A stretch of DNA of 64,000 bases from Phyllostachys edulis (lineage: Eukaryota > Streptophyta > Magnoliopsida > Poales > Poaceae). Each line of letters opens with the position of its first letter. The stretch's first letter is position 1. Positions 46,095 to 57,287 of the stretch are shown here, in pieces. The DNA is taken from NCBI GenBank assembly GCA_036346405.1, contig CM070562.1, positions 112,194,412 through 112,258,411 on the forward strand, read 5' to 3'. The notes beneath the pieces were generated by a model, which did no database searches, was not told the DNA's origin, and saw only the letters and a list, made by a program, of their open reading frames with translations. Position numbers and translations under genes: made by a program.

Positions 46095-46115
46095 CAGTTC
46101 AAGAAAGCCTGTGGA
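46095..46115 (-). ncRNA. miR396: Mature miR396-5p
   Basis: 21 bases beginning TCCACAGGCTTTC and ending TGAACTG. The extra G in CAGGC (against CAGC of the dicot-type form) marks the monocot miR396d/e/f type, which pairs with GRF sites without the bulge. Confidence 0.92.
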
Positions 46116-46170
46116 GAGCATGGCCGCAATCTTGCGCGGAAGAACTGATGAGAATTCAGAGGGGGGAGGG

Positions 46171-46201
46171 AGGCCGGAGGGAGAGGGAGAGAGAGAGAGA
46201 T
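46171..46201. repeat. GA-rich tract in MIR396 leader
   Basis: A GGAGGCCGGAGGGAGAGG-type stretch followed by (GA)n; reads as a CT repeat in the primary transcript. Such tracts are common in plant 5' leaders and may bind GAGA factors. Confidence 0.7.
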
Positions 46202-46245
46202 GTGTACATGTTAGCCTGGTGAATTTTGCCGGAGGGGGAGGGGCT

Positions 46246-46255
46246 GCATAAATAG
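46246..46255 (-). promoter_or_regulatory. TATA-like element upstream of MIR396
   Basis: CTATTTATGC on the minus strand, about 120 bases upstream of the hairpin, followed by a C-rich then CT-repeat leader. It is not a perfect TATAAA, so this is a tentative core promoter. Confidence 0.4.
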
Positions 46256-46689
46256 ATCAGGAGGAGGAGGGCCGCCGTTAAAACCTCCACAACCTGCGAG
46301 ATCGATCGAGTTGGCTTGGCTGGTACACGCTCCAATATTAACCTCCACACACGTGCGGACCCAGACCCAGCCTGCTCGATCGCGCTAGCTAGCTAGTCAG
46401 GTCATCCTGGCCGCGTACCAGATCTTTAGCTAATTGCATGTGTTAATTATTTGCTGGAATGACATGTGCAGTACGTACTTATGATCAATCTTCGGCTGCT
46501 CCAACGACGAATTTACATTCATCACAAAATCATGCATGACAATATATAGCTAATCAAGTAGACGTAGCTTCACCAAGATTTGGAACCAACACTTTGCCGG
46601 AACAATCACAACGTACTAGGTGCATGGTAGTAGTCCAAGCGGTGTAGTATACGTATACGTAAGTTATTTATCTAAATCAAAGGTTAGTT

Positions 46690-47031
46690 CCCAATACTCT
46701 CTCTATATATACCACCTCTCATATACCACTTAAATCATATGATGATACCTCTTTATCTATTTGAGCATACTTCTATAATAATTATAAGATACTCCAAAGC
46801 GAATTCTATGAAAAATTTCATGACAGTCCACTTTTTATAGCAAAATTTGGCTATATACTTCTTTTATATATGAAAAAGGGTATATAACAAAAAAAGGGGC
46901 CCCAATGGAAAATTTTCAACCAAATCACATTGGAGTATCTTATAATTGGTATTTAAGTATACTAAAAGTGATAAAGAAGTATAATATATTTGTTTAAGTG
47001 GTATATTAGAAGTGGGAATACATACTCCCAA
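46690..47031. mobile_element. Palindromic MITE, copy 1
   Basis: About 342 bp whose left half (46691-46795) is an imperfect inverse of its right half (46932-47030), meeting near TATAAGATACTCC. The middle (46850-46930) is AT-rich with GGGGCCCC. A second copy lies inverted at 48935-51882. No clear target duplication. Confidence 0.7.
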
Positions 47032-47640
47032 GAGTTCGAAACAAGCGTCCTACACACACACACACGACGCGCTTCCCGCCTAGGATTAGCGGTAAAACAC
47101 GCACGCAGGCATTGCGATCGGTGGTAAAGTCTTGGAATCATCCAATCTGGCAGTAAAGCCCAATATCAAAGCGATTAGCAGTGAAATCGAGAGTAAAAAA
47201 AGATCACGCCCAATATCTGGCAGTATATCCAAACTCTCTTACTGTAATATCACGTGGTATTATTACTTGTTTTTACTGTGTTGATCATAGTCTATTACTG
47301 TCTCTGCATATCGATTACTACTGTTTTTTTTGCGGAGAAAGAATGCAACGATCAATGCATCGTCTTCGTTCTACTGATATGTGGTAGTTGTTTTACTGTA
47401 TGATGCCTATAATGTTACTCACGTATGTTTTAATTTTGAATTACTGTATGCGTAAAAAAAACTTTTCTTTTAAACCGTACACACTGCTGCTCCGTCTACC
47501 GATGCGTCTCTTCACCTCCCCCCAACGACTTATAAATATGTATCATCAGCTTGTGAAGGGTTGAATACACATGACGCCCCAAAGCCTTCTCCCATAGTAA
47601 AACTCTAAAAAACGCAAACACAAACAAAAAGGAACAAAAA

Positions 47641-48186
47641 ATGACTCCAAACTCTTCTTCCACTCCCTTGCAAACGATAGTTCTATCCTACCTATCACTC
47701 ATATACGATCAGCTATCTGGGCGGGGCCTAATCGAGGCTGTGGACCGTGATTATGTCCATGACCTCCTCCATACTCCGCCCCCGTGTCTACAGGAGAGGG
47801 TAGCTGCAATCATCCGCACGCCGCCTCTCCTGCTCGGTCGAACCAATATCCTTGTGTCCAATGTCCGGCGAACCAACCTCATCCTGGAGATCGTGCTCAT
47901 GAGCAACGTGGATCATGTCAAAGCATCCATCCAGAGGCTCGAAGACTACATCGGCAGGCAAAACACAAGAATTGACGACGTCGAGATCGTGGAAGAGACG
48001 AACGCTCTCATCTAGACTATCGTCGACACACTTCCTTCGCTTGTTCGGCACCAAGCTCAACTCGCTACCACGAAGGAGTAGGTGGAGACGTATCTCCATG
48101 TATTCCCTGATCCACCCCCCGACGAAGTCCACGAGCGGGCTTACAAACGCCTGAGGGCTGTGATAGAGTCCTGCCTTAACCACTAG
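47641..48186 (+). pseudogene. Decayed 181-codon ORF, unknown
   Basis: Starts MTPNSSSTPLQTIVLSYLSL. One frame runs to a stop at 48184 but is interrupted by TAG at 48013 and 48079. Segments include GRGLIEAVDRDYVHDLL, QERVAAIIRTPPL, VKASIQRLEDYIGRQNTR, and after the stops DPPPDEVHERAYKRLR. It is GC-richer than its surroundings and has a helical, charged character, consistent with a captured or element-encoded protein. I do not recognise the family. Confidence 0.45.
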
Positions 48187-48239
48187 GGCCTCATTTCTTT
48201 CCCCCTTTCCATACTTTTGTTATTATCAAGCAATGTAAA

Positions 48240-48885
48240 AAAATGCGACCGCACCTGTAAATATGCAACTTCCTCCACTGACTATTTCTAAAAAGATCCG
48301 TAAAAAATAAAACCACCGCGAGATGCGCGGTAGTAAAAAATGGATACCACATTTACTTTCATTTGCATTCCAATTTACTGCTAGATGAAGTTACTTTTAC
48401 TTTACTAATGAATTTACTAAACACCTTGTTATAATTTACTAGCACATCCAGGTATAGTGCATACTGACCATGTGACATCAATGTGGGGGTCGTGGGTTCG
48501 TGGCTCACATATGTTAGGATTAACCCTAAGGGAGGAAAGGGGGGGGGGAGTAGCGTGTTGAGACAGGAGCAGAGAACCCAAATGTCGCGGCCCACACCTG
48601 TAAAAATGCAACTTCCCCACACTAGCGGTTTCTAATATATTTTTTTGTAAAAAATTAAAACCGTTGTGAGATGCGCGACAGTGAAAATAGATATCACATT
48701 TACTTTCATATACATTCCAATTTACTACCAGATGAAGTTGCTTTTACCGTACTCACGAATTTACTGGACCTCTCATTGGAATTTACTGGCACATCCCGCC
48801 GTAGTGCATACTGGTCATGTGACGTCGGTGTGGGGGGAGGGGGGGGTCGTGGTTTCGTGACCCACATCTATTAGGATTGACCCGC
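48240..48885. repeat. Two diverged direct repeats of about 300 bp
   Basis: 48240-48529 and about 48590-48885 align along their length (ACCTGTAAA.ATGCAACTTCC, GAGATGCGCG, CATTTACTTTCAT, GTGCATACTG.CATGTGAC) and are separated by a G-run and a short spacer. They end in a similar GTGGGGG...TCGTGG block. Confidence 0.8.
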
Positions 48886-49000
48886 TTGGGTCTGTCATGA
48901 GTGAACAGGCAGTCACGTGGTTCGGTGGGGGTGGGGGGCTCATTGAAATAACTTATTGTACACTCAACTACAAAATAATATGTATATACTTCTTTATCAC

Positions 49001-51601
49001 TATCGAACTCGGGAGCGAAGGATCTCAGGTTCTCTGTGATTCATACACTAGCCCAGGAATATCTAGTGTACACAGTCAAACAAAAGTGGATAGCACGATC
49101 ATGAAACACCATACAAGAAAATAATTAAAGTTTGTTATAAAAGGGGCATAAAGCCAATAAGCAAAATACAGCAGAAGCAAAAGCAGTAAGGTAGACCACA
49201 CGATTCGCCACAGGCAATCGTCTGGGAGCGTAGCCTAGTCGTCCATGTTCTCATTCTCCTCGTAGTACTCCTCTCTTGCTCAACAATGGTATTACACAAG
49301 AGTGAGCACAACAACCATGCTCCACAAGTTACACCCAATAACAAATTATAATGCATGCAAGGATTTTGCAATGGGAGACTTATATGGCTCAATTTGCATA
49401 AAGTGACATTTTTTATTTAAATATTCATACTAAGTTCTAAATCAGTTTACTCTATAACTAAAACTCATTATTCAAATCTTAAGTTTTATAGTGAGATAAC
49501 ATTCATCAATGAGTGGTGAATGATACATTCCTATCACATGACAAACCACCCAATTTTCTAGTTGGATAAACTATCCAAAAACAATTGATAAAGTCTTTTG
49601 ATATCAAAACAAAATTCTAACTTTGAGTGGCTTTGCTTATAATTAGCATGTCCTTGACCATGGACACAGCTATTCGAATAGTTCTTAATACTCTACAGAA
49701 GTTGTACAGCTTTACACACAAGAGATAATCACTCGTAATATCCGTTCACACACTTCCGAAGGTGTGCGACTAAGAGATTATCACAAGGCCTTTACAATGC
49801 ACCATCTTACCGTAGTCCCATCTCGCTAAGGTTTCGCTTCCTTTAGATAGAAATCCGCCGGATTTAAGCCCCCTCTTGCGCCATATGGGAATACATGAAA
49901 GTAGGTCATAAAGACACCCACGCAACCGGATGGCACGACCACGGTGGAATGTTACAAATTAGTTAGCCAGATCCTGCCCACTCAGAACATGTGGTAGTAC
50001 GGTAGGGCTTAGCAAAATGCGCCCGAAGACTGGTCCTTAACTGACTTGGGCGACTTCCAATAAAACCATGGGCCTCGATTATAGAAATGAATCGATCCTG
50101 TGCATGAACATGCACCCATCCAAACATCCATTTTGCCCTAGTCCCAACCAATTTTTATTTTGATTAACAAGTCAAATCATTTTATAAATTTCTATGGTAA
50201 AGACAATACTATAGAGTCCTTTTCAAATCATAGTTGACTTTTTGGCTAAATTTTCCAAATTAAACACTTTCGGTCTAAGCTTTGTTTAAGCATACTGTTT
50301 TTTAACATGTTCTAGTTATACTAGTATATCAACCAGATTTTTCCACTAAGGTGACAAGGGAAGGACAACTTCAATTTCAACATTAGCTGTACAATGGTAA
50401 CAGAATTAACTACTAACTTAAAACAGGAATTTAAATTACTAGAATATAAATAAGCACACAATAATAGTTTAAAACAGAATTTAAATAATTTTAAATGATG
50501 TGCTCAAATATGATCAGAGGATGTAACTTGCCTTACTCGTATGCTTGAGGATCTAACTCTTCAACAAGACCAGTTCCCCGGAGTCGTTGAAATCTACACG
50601 TGAAAACGAGCTAAATTCAAATAAATTCAAATGAACTCCAAATTAAATAATTTTAGCTTAGAAAGCTTGATCTTGATTTTAGAAATTTGAATCATTCGAA
50701 TCGAAGTCCGAGCGAAGGGGAACAGGCTCTCGGGAGGAGGTTTCGACTATGGGACGTGGTTGAAAGAAGGTTTTGACTATGAGACGTGGTCGAAAGGAAG
50801 TTTCGTTTTGACTACGGGACGCGGTCGAAAGGAGGTTCTGACTACATGATGTGGTTGAAAGGAGCATGAGGGAGAACAGGGCACGAGGAGCTCACCAAGA
50901 CCGAGAGAGAGGCTAGAGGAGGTTGGTGGACGGCGAACAGCGGTGGGGAAGCTCGCGGTTGAAGGCGAAGGAGGACAGTGATGAAGGGATTGGCCGGGAC
51001 TGAAGGAGAAGAGGAAATGCGGCAGCTTCTGTGAAATAAACTGAAATTGGGTGAGGGGACTGCTTCAAGGAGCTTTGGGACACGAATTGACGCGGGTAGA
51101 AGAGGGGCTGCACTGGTGCGGCGAGGACCGACAGGAGGTCGAAGCTTCAAGCAAACCACAGCGACAAGAGGGAGAGAGGGAGAGATGGGTGGGGGAAACA
51201 AGAGGAGGGCAGGGGCACGAGAAGGAGTAGGGGAGAAGCTTTGCGGCAAGGGCGTGGGGGCGGCTCGGCCGGGACATGGAAGTCTTGACGGGGATGAGAT
51301 GAGAGCAGGTGGGGAGGAGAAAGAACAGAGGGGGTGGGTGCGGCGAAAGATGGGTAATTAAATGCGCACGATGCCGAGGAAAAAGGGGCGGGATTCACGC
51401 CGAGGCGGCGACTTTCATCATAGCGGTGACGCACGCGAGCGCTGGCGGCTTAGGCGAGCAACGGGAGGGAAGCGAAGGTGAGCAGGGGGAGGTTGCACAG
51501 GCGGGTCTGGTCGGAGGGTCTGGTCGAAACCGTGTGGCACTGGTTGAAACCGAGAGGGTGGTCGAAATTTTTTCAGAAAGCCCTGAAAATTGGATGTTAT
51601 A
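49001..51601 (-). mobile_element. Solo LTR (2601 bp), related to the LTR at 60919
   Basis: Flanked by the 5-bp duplication ATCAC (48996-49000 and 51602-51606) with no internal region, so a solo LTR left by recombination between two LTRs. On the minus strand it starts TATAACATCC and ends GAGTTCGATA, both termini mutated from TG...CA. Blocks match the LTR at 60919-64000 in the same order (AATTTGGAGTTCATTTGAA, GGAAGTCGCCCAAGTC region, CGGCGGATTT-type block) and the end resembles element 1/2 LTRs. A GC-rich leader spans about 50870-51560; open frames there are compositional. The EHGSSAH-like segment is present in degraded form near 49310. Confidence 0.88.
50739..50865. repeat. Short tandem repeat in solo LTR
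   Basis: Four degenerate copies of a roughly 32-base unit with the pattern TTTYGACTAY.GGACG.GGTYGAAAGG. Related GTTTCGACC words recur near the LTR start (51490-51575). Confidence 0.75.
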
Positions 51602-51882
51602 ATCACTTTCAGTATACTTAAATACCAATTATAAGATACTCTATGTGACTTGATTGAAAATTTTCCATTGGAGCACTTTATTTTTGTTATATACCCTTTT
51701 TTTCATATATAAAAGAAGTATATACACAATTTTTTTCTATAAAAAAAGTGGACTTTAATGAAATTTATCATGGAAGTCACTTTGAGGTATCTTATAATTA
51801 TTATTTGAGTATGCTCAAACAGATGAAAATATATCATGATACAATTTAAGTGATATATGGGAAGTGAGAACACATACTTCCG

Positions 51883-52739
51883 GTGTATATAGCGGGATAG
51901 TACAGTCTCGTACAGTTTTTGATTACATGCACATCAAGAAATCAACAGCATCATGCAATGACTCCATTAATTAATTTATATTATTCTACCGTAATAGGTT
52001 CAGTCTCGAGCATTGAGCTTGTGGGATAATATAACCACAGGCCAGCCGAGAAGAAATCGTAGCGTGGCCAGATCACTACGTTTTACACTCTTCACGTGTA
52101 TTATAGAACGACATGCATGCATGTTCACGTTTGAGTGGAATTTTATTTAGGCAAGAATTGAAACGCATCAATTGCATTCATTGATTGCCGTGGAGCCCAT
52201 AAAGATTAGCAATCAATTTATTCTGATTATACCTACGAATAATAAGCATGCATTTCAGAGATAAACATCAACCGTCCTACCTAATACTACAGTAGTAATA
52301 TAGAGTCTATCTGATTGTCTACGCATAGCTAGGAATATGGCCCAGGTATGAGGGAGCTAGCCAGGACACCTCACCTCGATCGATCTTTTTATGCATCCAA
52401 ATTCAATGCTTCCATCGTGCGATTATTAGTACTCCGCCTCTTTCCATATATTTGTCTATGGTCTCAGAGTACTTGTTTCAATATATTTGTGTATGTATGA
52501 AATCTAGAGCGTAGTTATTATAGTTTTTCTTCTCGATCTCTACCTTTGTTTAAATACTTTGAAAAATGTTAAATGGATGTGGTATGTCATTTAATAGGGG
52601 TATGTCTGGTCATTTCTCATTAATTATTTGTTAGATTTAGTGTTTCCTCGGTCTGTGTATATGATGGCTTGTGGACAAATATACCGAAATGGAGGGAATA
52701 CATTGTAATAGCTAGAACAGACCACCGGCCGGATTATCT
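51883..52739. other. Intergenic, nothing recognised
   Basis: AT-rich sequence without coding frames, RNA genes or repeat ends. The right part (52440-52700) has weakly repeat-like TATTTGTCTATGG words. Confidence 0.45.
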
Positions 52740-52880
52740 TTTGGAATTGGAATAAGTCCATATTACACCCCTGAACTTTGACGAGAGTCCAAAAAACCTC
52801 CTGAACTCTAATACCGTTTGGTTTACACCATCGAATTGTCAATACTAGGTCACCCAACCCCCTCGGGCCGAAACCACCCG
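52740..52880. repeat. Possible Mutator-like/MITE terminal sequence
   Basis: TTACACCCCTGAACTTTGA and CTCCTGAACTCTAATACC are word types often found at ends of grass Mutator-like elements. No matching inverted end was found to the right, so this is a tentative label. Confidence 0.25.
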
Positions 52881-52942
52881 GTTTATCGCCTACGTGGCAT
52901 CACTAATTAACTCAGACCCACTGGTCAGACACAAATGCAGAT

Positions 52943-52943
<1 letters not shown>

Positions 52944-52980
<37 letters not shown>

Positions 52981-52992
52981 TGTGTGTGTGTC
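52944..52992. repeat. Compound (GA)n(GT)n microsatellite
   Basis: A pure GA run followed by a GT run; the Arg-Glu and Val-Cys peptide across it is an artefact. Confidence 0.95.
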
Positions 52993-52999
52993 TACCTCA

Positions 53000-54985
53000 T
53001 CTTCTTCATAAATTACATTTTTCTTCCTCATTGTTCTTCTTCTCTCCCCAACTTTTCTATGGAGCTTGCTCCCTCGGCCTCCCCCTCCTTCCGGTCGGCC
53101 TCCCCTCATGGCGCGCGCCGCCTCGGCCACCGCTCCCCATCGCCACCGCGCCATCGTCAAGACCGCCTTGTCTGACCCCACATCTTGATCCGCTTCCCTA
53201 CTGCTTGGTTTCAAGACAAATTTCTCGGCTTGGTCTTCCGTGTTGCTATGGCTTGACCCTCCCGTACAGGCGGGCCTGCCCACGCCGGCTTGCCTGCCGG
53301 CTCATGGGGAGGAGGAGGAGGGGGTTGGATGTGGCGAGGCGCCAGCTTCTCCATAGAAGGGCCGCCAGAGCCGAGGTCGCTGCTGAGTTCACGACGGGCC
53401 ACGGTCCCGGTGCGTGCATCAGTGAGGCTCAGCACATCACCATGTCATGGTCCGCAACATCCCCAACAGGCTCATGTAAGTGAACATCCATCGATCGATC
53501 ACCACCTTTCCTGCTGTTCTTGTTCTCGTTGGTGAAGTTGGAGATGAGCCGGAGGTCCCTCGCGGCGACGGCGAACTCAGGGGTATGGAGGGCGCCTCCT
53601 GCTGGGTCTGGGAGGAAGAAGTGGAGACGGAGGAGGAGGAGGTGGTGGTGGTAGGTAGAACGGAACGGGCGGGAGGAGGCGGGCGGCCAGGAGAGAAGAG
53701 GCACAAGTGAGTAGAAGCGGGTGAAGAGGCGGCGCCGGCGGTGGTGTGTGTACGGGAGGCGTGGGCGGGGGAGATGGAAAGATTGGTGTCCAGGAGGAAG
53801 AGTCGACAACCAAAGAAGGAGGAAACGACAGAAGAAGGACCGGAGGGGCAAAAGCGTCTTTTTGTATGTGGGCCAAGGTCACTAAACCAGAAATAATAAT
53901 TAAATATTCGAAAAGGGCAAATCAACGAAGTGTGAATATAAGATGTGGCATTTAAGCTATTGCATTGAACATAATGATATTTTGCAGAAAACAGAAGTAA
54001 AATGTGGTATTTTGACAATTGTCCGCTTGATTCATTACTTCAGCATAGCCTACTACTACTTTAATTTACTTTACAAGAGCAACTACTAATGCAGACATAG
54101 TAGTGCATTACAAGGAAGGAATAATAAATAGATGATGAATGCTGCGTGCGGTGGGATCGGATTATCTGCTGTTACGGTAGATAATACTATTTGAACAACA
54201 TCTTTAAGTCTACATAAACAGCGCTAGGCAGTATCACTCTAGTAAATATTGTAGAAACCGTGGATGTCTACTGCAGCGAAAAACCTACCGTACCGATGTT
54301 ATTGTATCATTTGTACTGTAGCATTTGATCTAGACCATTAATATTAGATCGGACGTGGTCTATTACATATCACTGTACTCCTGGCATGTGCACGGAGAGG
54401 ATCCGCTTCTCTTGCGGTGTACAGGGGACCGGCAGCATACATGCAGGAAATAACGTACGGGCCCAACAGCTCACACCAACTGATAGTGTAGTACCAACAA
54501 TAGACAGCGCTGCAAAGAAAATTTCGTCTGGCTTAATTATACAACGTCTTGCATTTTGTTGCTAGCTAATCTTGTTTCCCCTTTTCATTTGTTGTTTGTC
54601 TTTGTCCTGCCTCATGTGCTGGTTTGGTCTGGTTGCAAAATAAAATGAATAAATAGTTCATGAATTGAATTGAATTGGCATCACTCTCTCTCCAAGCTTT
54701 AATCCTCCCTAGTCCCTCCTTTGCATGCTTGCTTTCCAGATCGTCCAATCACCAACGATCTATGTGTAGGTTTGCATGCATATTCATGTGTTAGGTGCAT
54801 AGATTGACGACACAGTGATCGACATGGCAGCGAAGTAGTAGTCTCTTGATCCATGCATCCATCTCAATTATTAACTTCCAGATTGTGATTGGACCATCTA
54901 CCCAATTAATTAAGTTGCCGGCCAAGCTACAAATTGATTATGCCTCTCTCTCTCACACTACATGTATGTTTGTGTTTTGTGTGCA
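53000..54985. other. GC-rich block then AT-rich flank, no supported gene
   Basis: 53030-53860 is GC-rich and open in several frames on both strands (longest 193 codons minus at 53437-54018, 182 plus at 52935-53483). The peptides are Ser/Pro/Arg-rich without a domain, and overlapping frames on both strands argue for composition. 53890-54985 is AT-rich intergenic DNA. A captured gene leader inside a repeat is possible. Confidence 0.4.
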
Positions 54986-54987
54986 GG

Positions 54988-57287
54988 CACTACCGGAAAC
55001 AGATAATTTCCTGAGTGCAAAACACTCGGGGGAAAACACAAAGCACCCGGGATCATATTTCCCAAAGGTCGGCCGTTGGGAAAAACCACTCGGGATCGTT
55101 TCGTCGGGGAAAAACTGGTTTCCCAAGTGTTACACTCGGGAGACACAAATTCGTCGTGTATTCATATGTACACTCGGGAAATACCCAACATTTGGGACAA
55201 TAGTTGGAACAACGGGTTTAGCTACTGCAATGGAATACTTTACCGAGTGTTGACACTCGGAAAAATAGGGAAATTATCACTCGGGAAAGTTTATTTTCCC
55301 AAGTGTAAACACTTGGGAAATCCAGCCATGTGGCAATCCTTTCCCGACGGGTCCCAAAAATTTTCCCGAGTGTAAATCAACCTAGGACACTCGGGACTTG
55401 TTTTTTGTTTCCCGAGTGTATCTCAAACAACAACACTCGGGAAAAGTTATCCCCAGTGGTGCCAAAAATTGGCCCGAGTGTAGACACTCGGGAAATATAG
55501 CCACATGCCAATCCTTTCTGGTCCCAAAAATTGGCCCGAGTGTATTCCAACCTAGGATACTCAGGAATCGTTTTTGTTTCCCGAGTGTATGTCAAACAAT
55601 GGCACTCAGGAGTTACCGAACAGCGTATGCACCGATTTCGATTTTGTACGTACGATTTTGCATTTCATTTTGAACTAAGCTGACAGGAAACTCAGCAGTC
55701 AAATAGACCATACATTCCACAGCAAGAAAAATACCACCAATTAGCCACAAATCACTACATATATAGATTTGATAACATTGACATAATTCTTGAGCTCACG
55801 ATACAACATTCACATATATATGTAGATCGGACATCCACAACATTCGAGTTCAAATTCAAAAAGTTAGGCATAAGGCATGATACATATAACAGTTCCAAGT
55901 AGATGTTCAGCACATTGGGCATAGCATCAATATTAGCCTCAGTCTTGGATTTGAAGATCTTTAGAATTTTAAGCTTCTCTTGGTCAGCTTCGGCAAGAGA
56001 TGTTCCAGCGTCAGACTAATTTACCAAATATTGGTGTCAGCCTTTGTTGATCTACCAAAATTATGTAAATTCTTTGCATTATTTTGAGTTTGCCACTTAT
56101 TCATGCCATTCTAAGTGATACTTCATTTACCATGGTTGCAAAGTAGCAGGTTGAACTCATAGTGAGAAATTACCATAACTCATCATTAGAACATAAATAG
56201 TTTTAGCAAATATTGTCAGGTAACTCATCATTAGAACATAAACTTATGGCAAGTTCTAAACTCAAGCTCAATCCTCTCAGAACAAACTGTTCATATACTA
56301 ATACTATCTCAGGTCAAAACTTATCTTTAACCATTTACTAAAGGAAATTTGGTTAAATTTTCATAGGGATCGCGCAGAATTCTCTGTCAAAGCTCCTTAT
56401 TTGCATCTCATATTATTTTTTGTTTCACATAACTGTTTGAAAACCCTTTTGGTTAGTGCATCCCCATTTTCTGAACTTTTACATCTACCAGCACCCCTGC
56501 CATCCCCAGTTTTGAAGGTGAATATAACATATGGTAAATGACAGCGATTTTACTCCAAGGCGTGATGGATAAACAAACAAGACAATCATTAAAAAATCAA
56601 GCACAACACACTAAACATGTACTGGCATAAAACTCTTTCATCCTCTTGTGCAAATCAATACATCAGTTCTTATTTTACTTATCCAATACGAAAGGGAGAT
56701 TCTCTATGAATATGTAAAATGAACACAATTCAATCTTCTATTTTTGCAACCGAAGGCAGAACTACCTAGAGCAAGCTCCAATGAAGGCCCAAACAAAACT
56801 CAGCTATTCCTTTCAATTGTCATGATCATAATTCATATGTATAGGACCAACTGGGGTGTAGGATATGGACTACAAGATTTTTAGAGACACAAGGGAACAA
56901 TTAACAGAAGGCCACAAGGAGCTCCAAACAGTACAGGCGTGCTCAAATTACTCCTAACAATGTCCAATGAAGGCTAAGACAACTTTGATGGGCCCTACAC
57001 TGGTCCATTTTCTACTTTGCAAAATCTGTTCAAAGGGCCTGAGGAAAACCACAACAATGGCGGAAGCCCGATGTTTTGATGCGTTGAATAGCTAGTTAGA
57101 TACAGGTAAAATCCACATTGAGTACTTGAGCATGAGCTGGTCATTCAACAACAAAAAATTGGTCACTTAACAAGAAACTGTCTTTCAACTCCAGATAAGA
57201 GTAAGACATATGGACTAGTTAATGAGGTATCAATTCAACAACGCTGAACAAGGGGATGAAGCATCAGTGCACTTCATATAGTAATAC
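54988..57287. mobile_element. CACTA-3: left part of a third CACTA element
   Basis: Starts CACTACCGGAAACAG at 54988 after AGG (possible 3-bp duplication). A dense field of subterminal repeats CACTCGGGAAA / TTTCCCGAGTGT follows, then about 1.6 kb of AT-rich DNA with no ORF. The matching right end (TTTCCGGTAGTG) is not in the window. The element seems to be interrupted at 57288 by another retroelement and may continue beyond 64000. No transposase was seen. Confidence 0.8.
55013..55615. repeat. CACTA-3 subterminal repeat field
   Basis: Roughly 18 occurrences of CACTCGGGA or its inverse TCCCGAGTG, some as back-to-back inverted pairs (for example GAGTGTAGACACTC near 55476). Expected transposase-binding sites. 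Confidence 0.85.

Larger units (their letters stand above)
45990..46130 (-). ncRNA. MIR396: MIR396 precursor hairpin
   Basis: On the minus strand the 5' arm contains the miR396 sequence of the monocot type (TCCACAGGC...TTGAACTG, 46095-46115) and the 3' arm contains a matching miR396-3p-like strand starting ATAGTTCAAGAAAG (46001-46024). The arms pair over about 30 bases, including GCCATG-type outer pairs, with two mismatches opposite the CA of the miRNA; the loop is about 70 bases. miR396 guides cleavage of growth-regulating-factor (GRF) transcripts and so limits cell proliferation in leaves, grains and panicles. The 3p arm resembles rice miR396f-3p as I recall it. A CT-rich leader and a TATA-like motif lie upstream (higher coordinates). 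It is the only clear conserved host gene in the window. Confidence 0.92.
47060..48930. mobile_element. Unclassified element with CAGTAAA/TTTACTG words
   Basis: A stretch between the two inverted MITE copies. Its left part carries spaced GGTAAA or CAGTAAA words (47090-47200) and then TTACTG/TTTACTG words (47235-47455), and its right part has two about 300-bp direct repeats rich in TTTACT. The centre holds a decayed ORF (47641-48186). The spaced words look like transposase-binding subterminal repeats. It may be a DNA transposon or Helitron derivative; termini were not identified. Confidence 0.4.
48935..51882. mobile_element. Palindromic MITE copy 2, split by the solo LTR
   Basis: The left remainder 48935-49000 (ending ATACTTCTTTATCAC) and the right remainder 51602-51882 join into an inverted copy of 46690-47031. 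The intact copy 1 shows the empty site (CTTTATCACTTTTAGTATAC in inverse). The inserted DNA is the LTR at 49001-51601. Confidence 0.85.

Noticed and set aside
53437..54018. 193-codon Ser/Pro-rich minus-strand protein
   Set aside because: Overlaps other open frames on both strands, low complexity, no domain, no promoter evidence.
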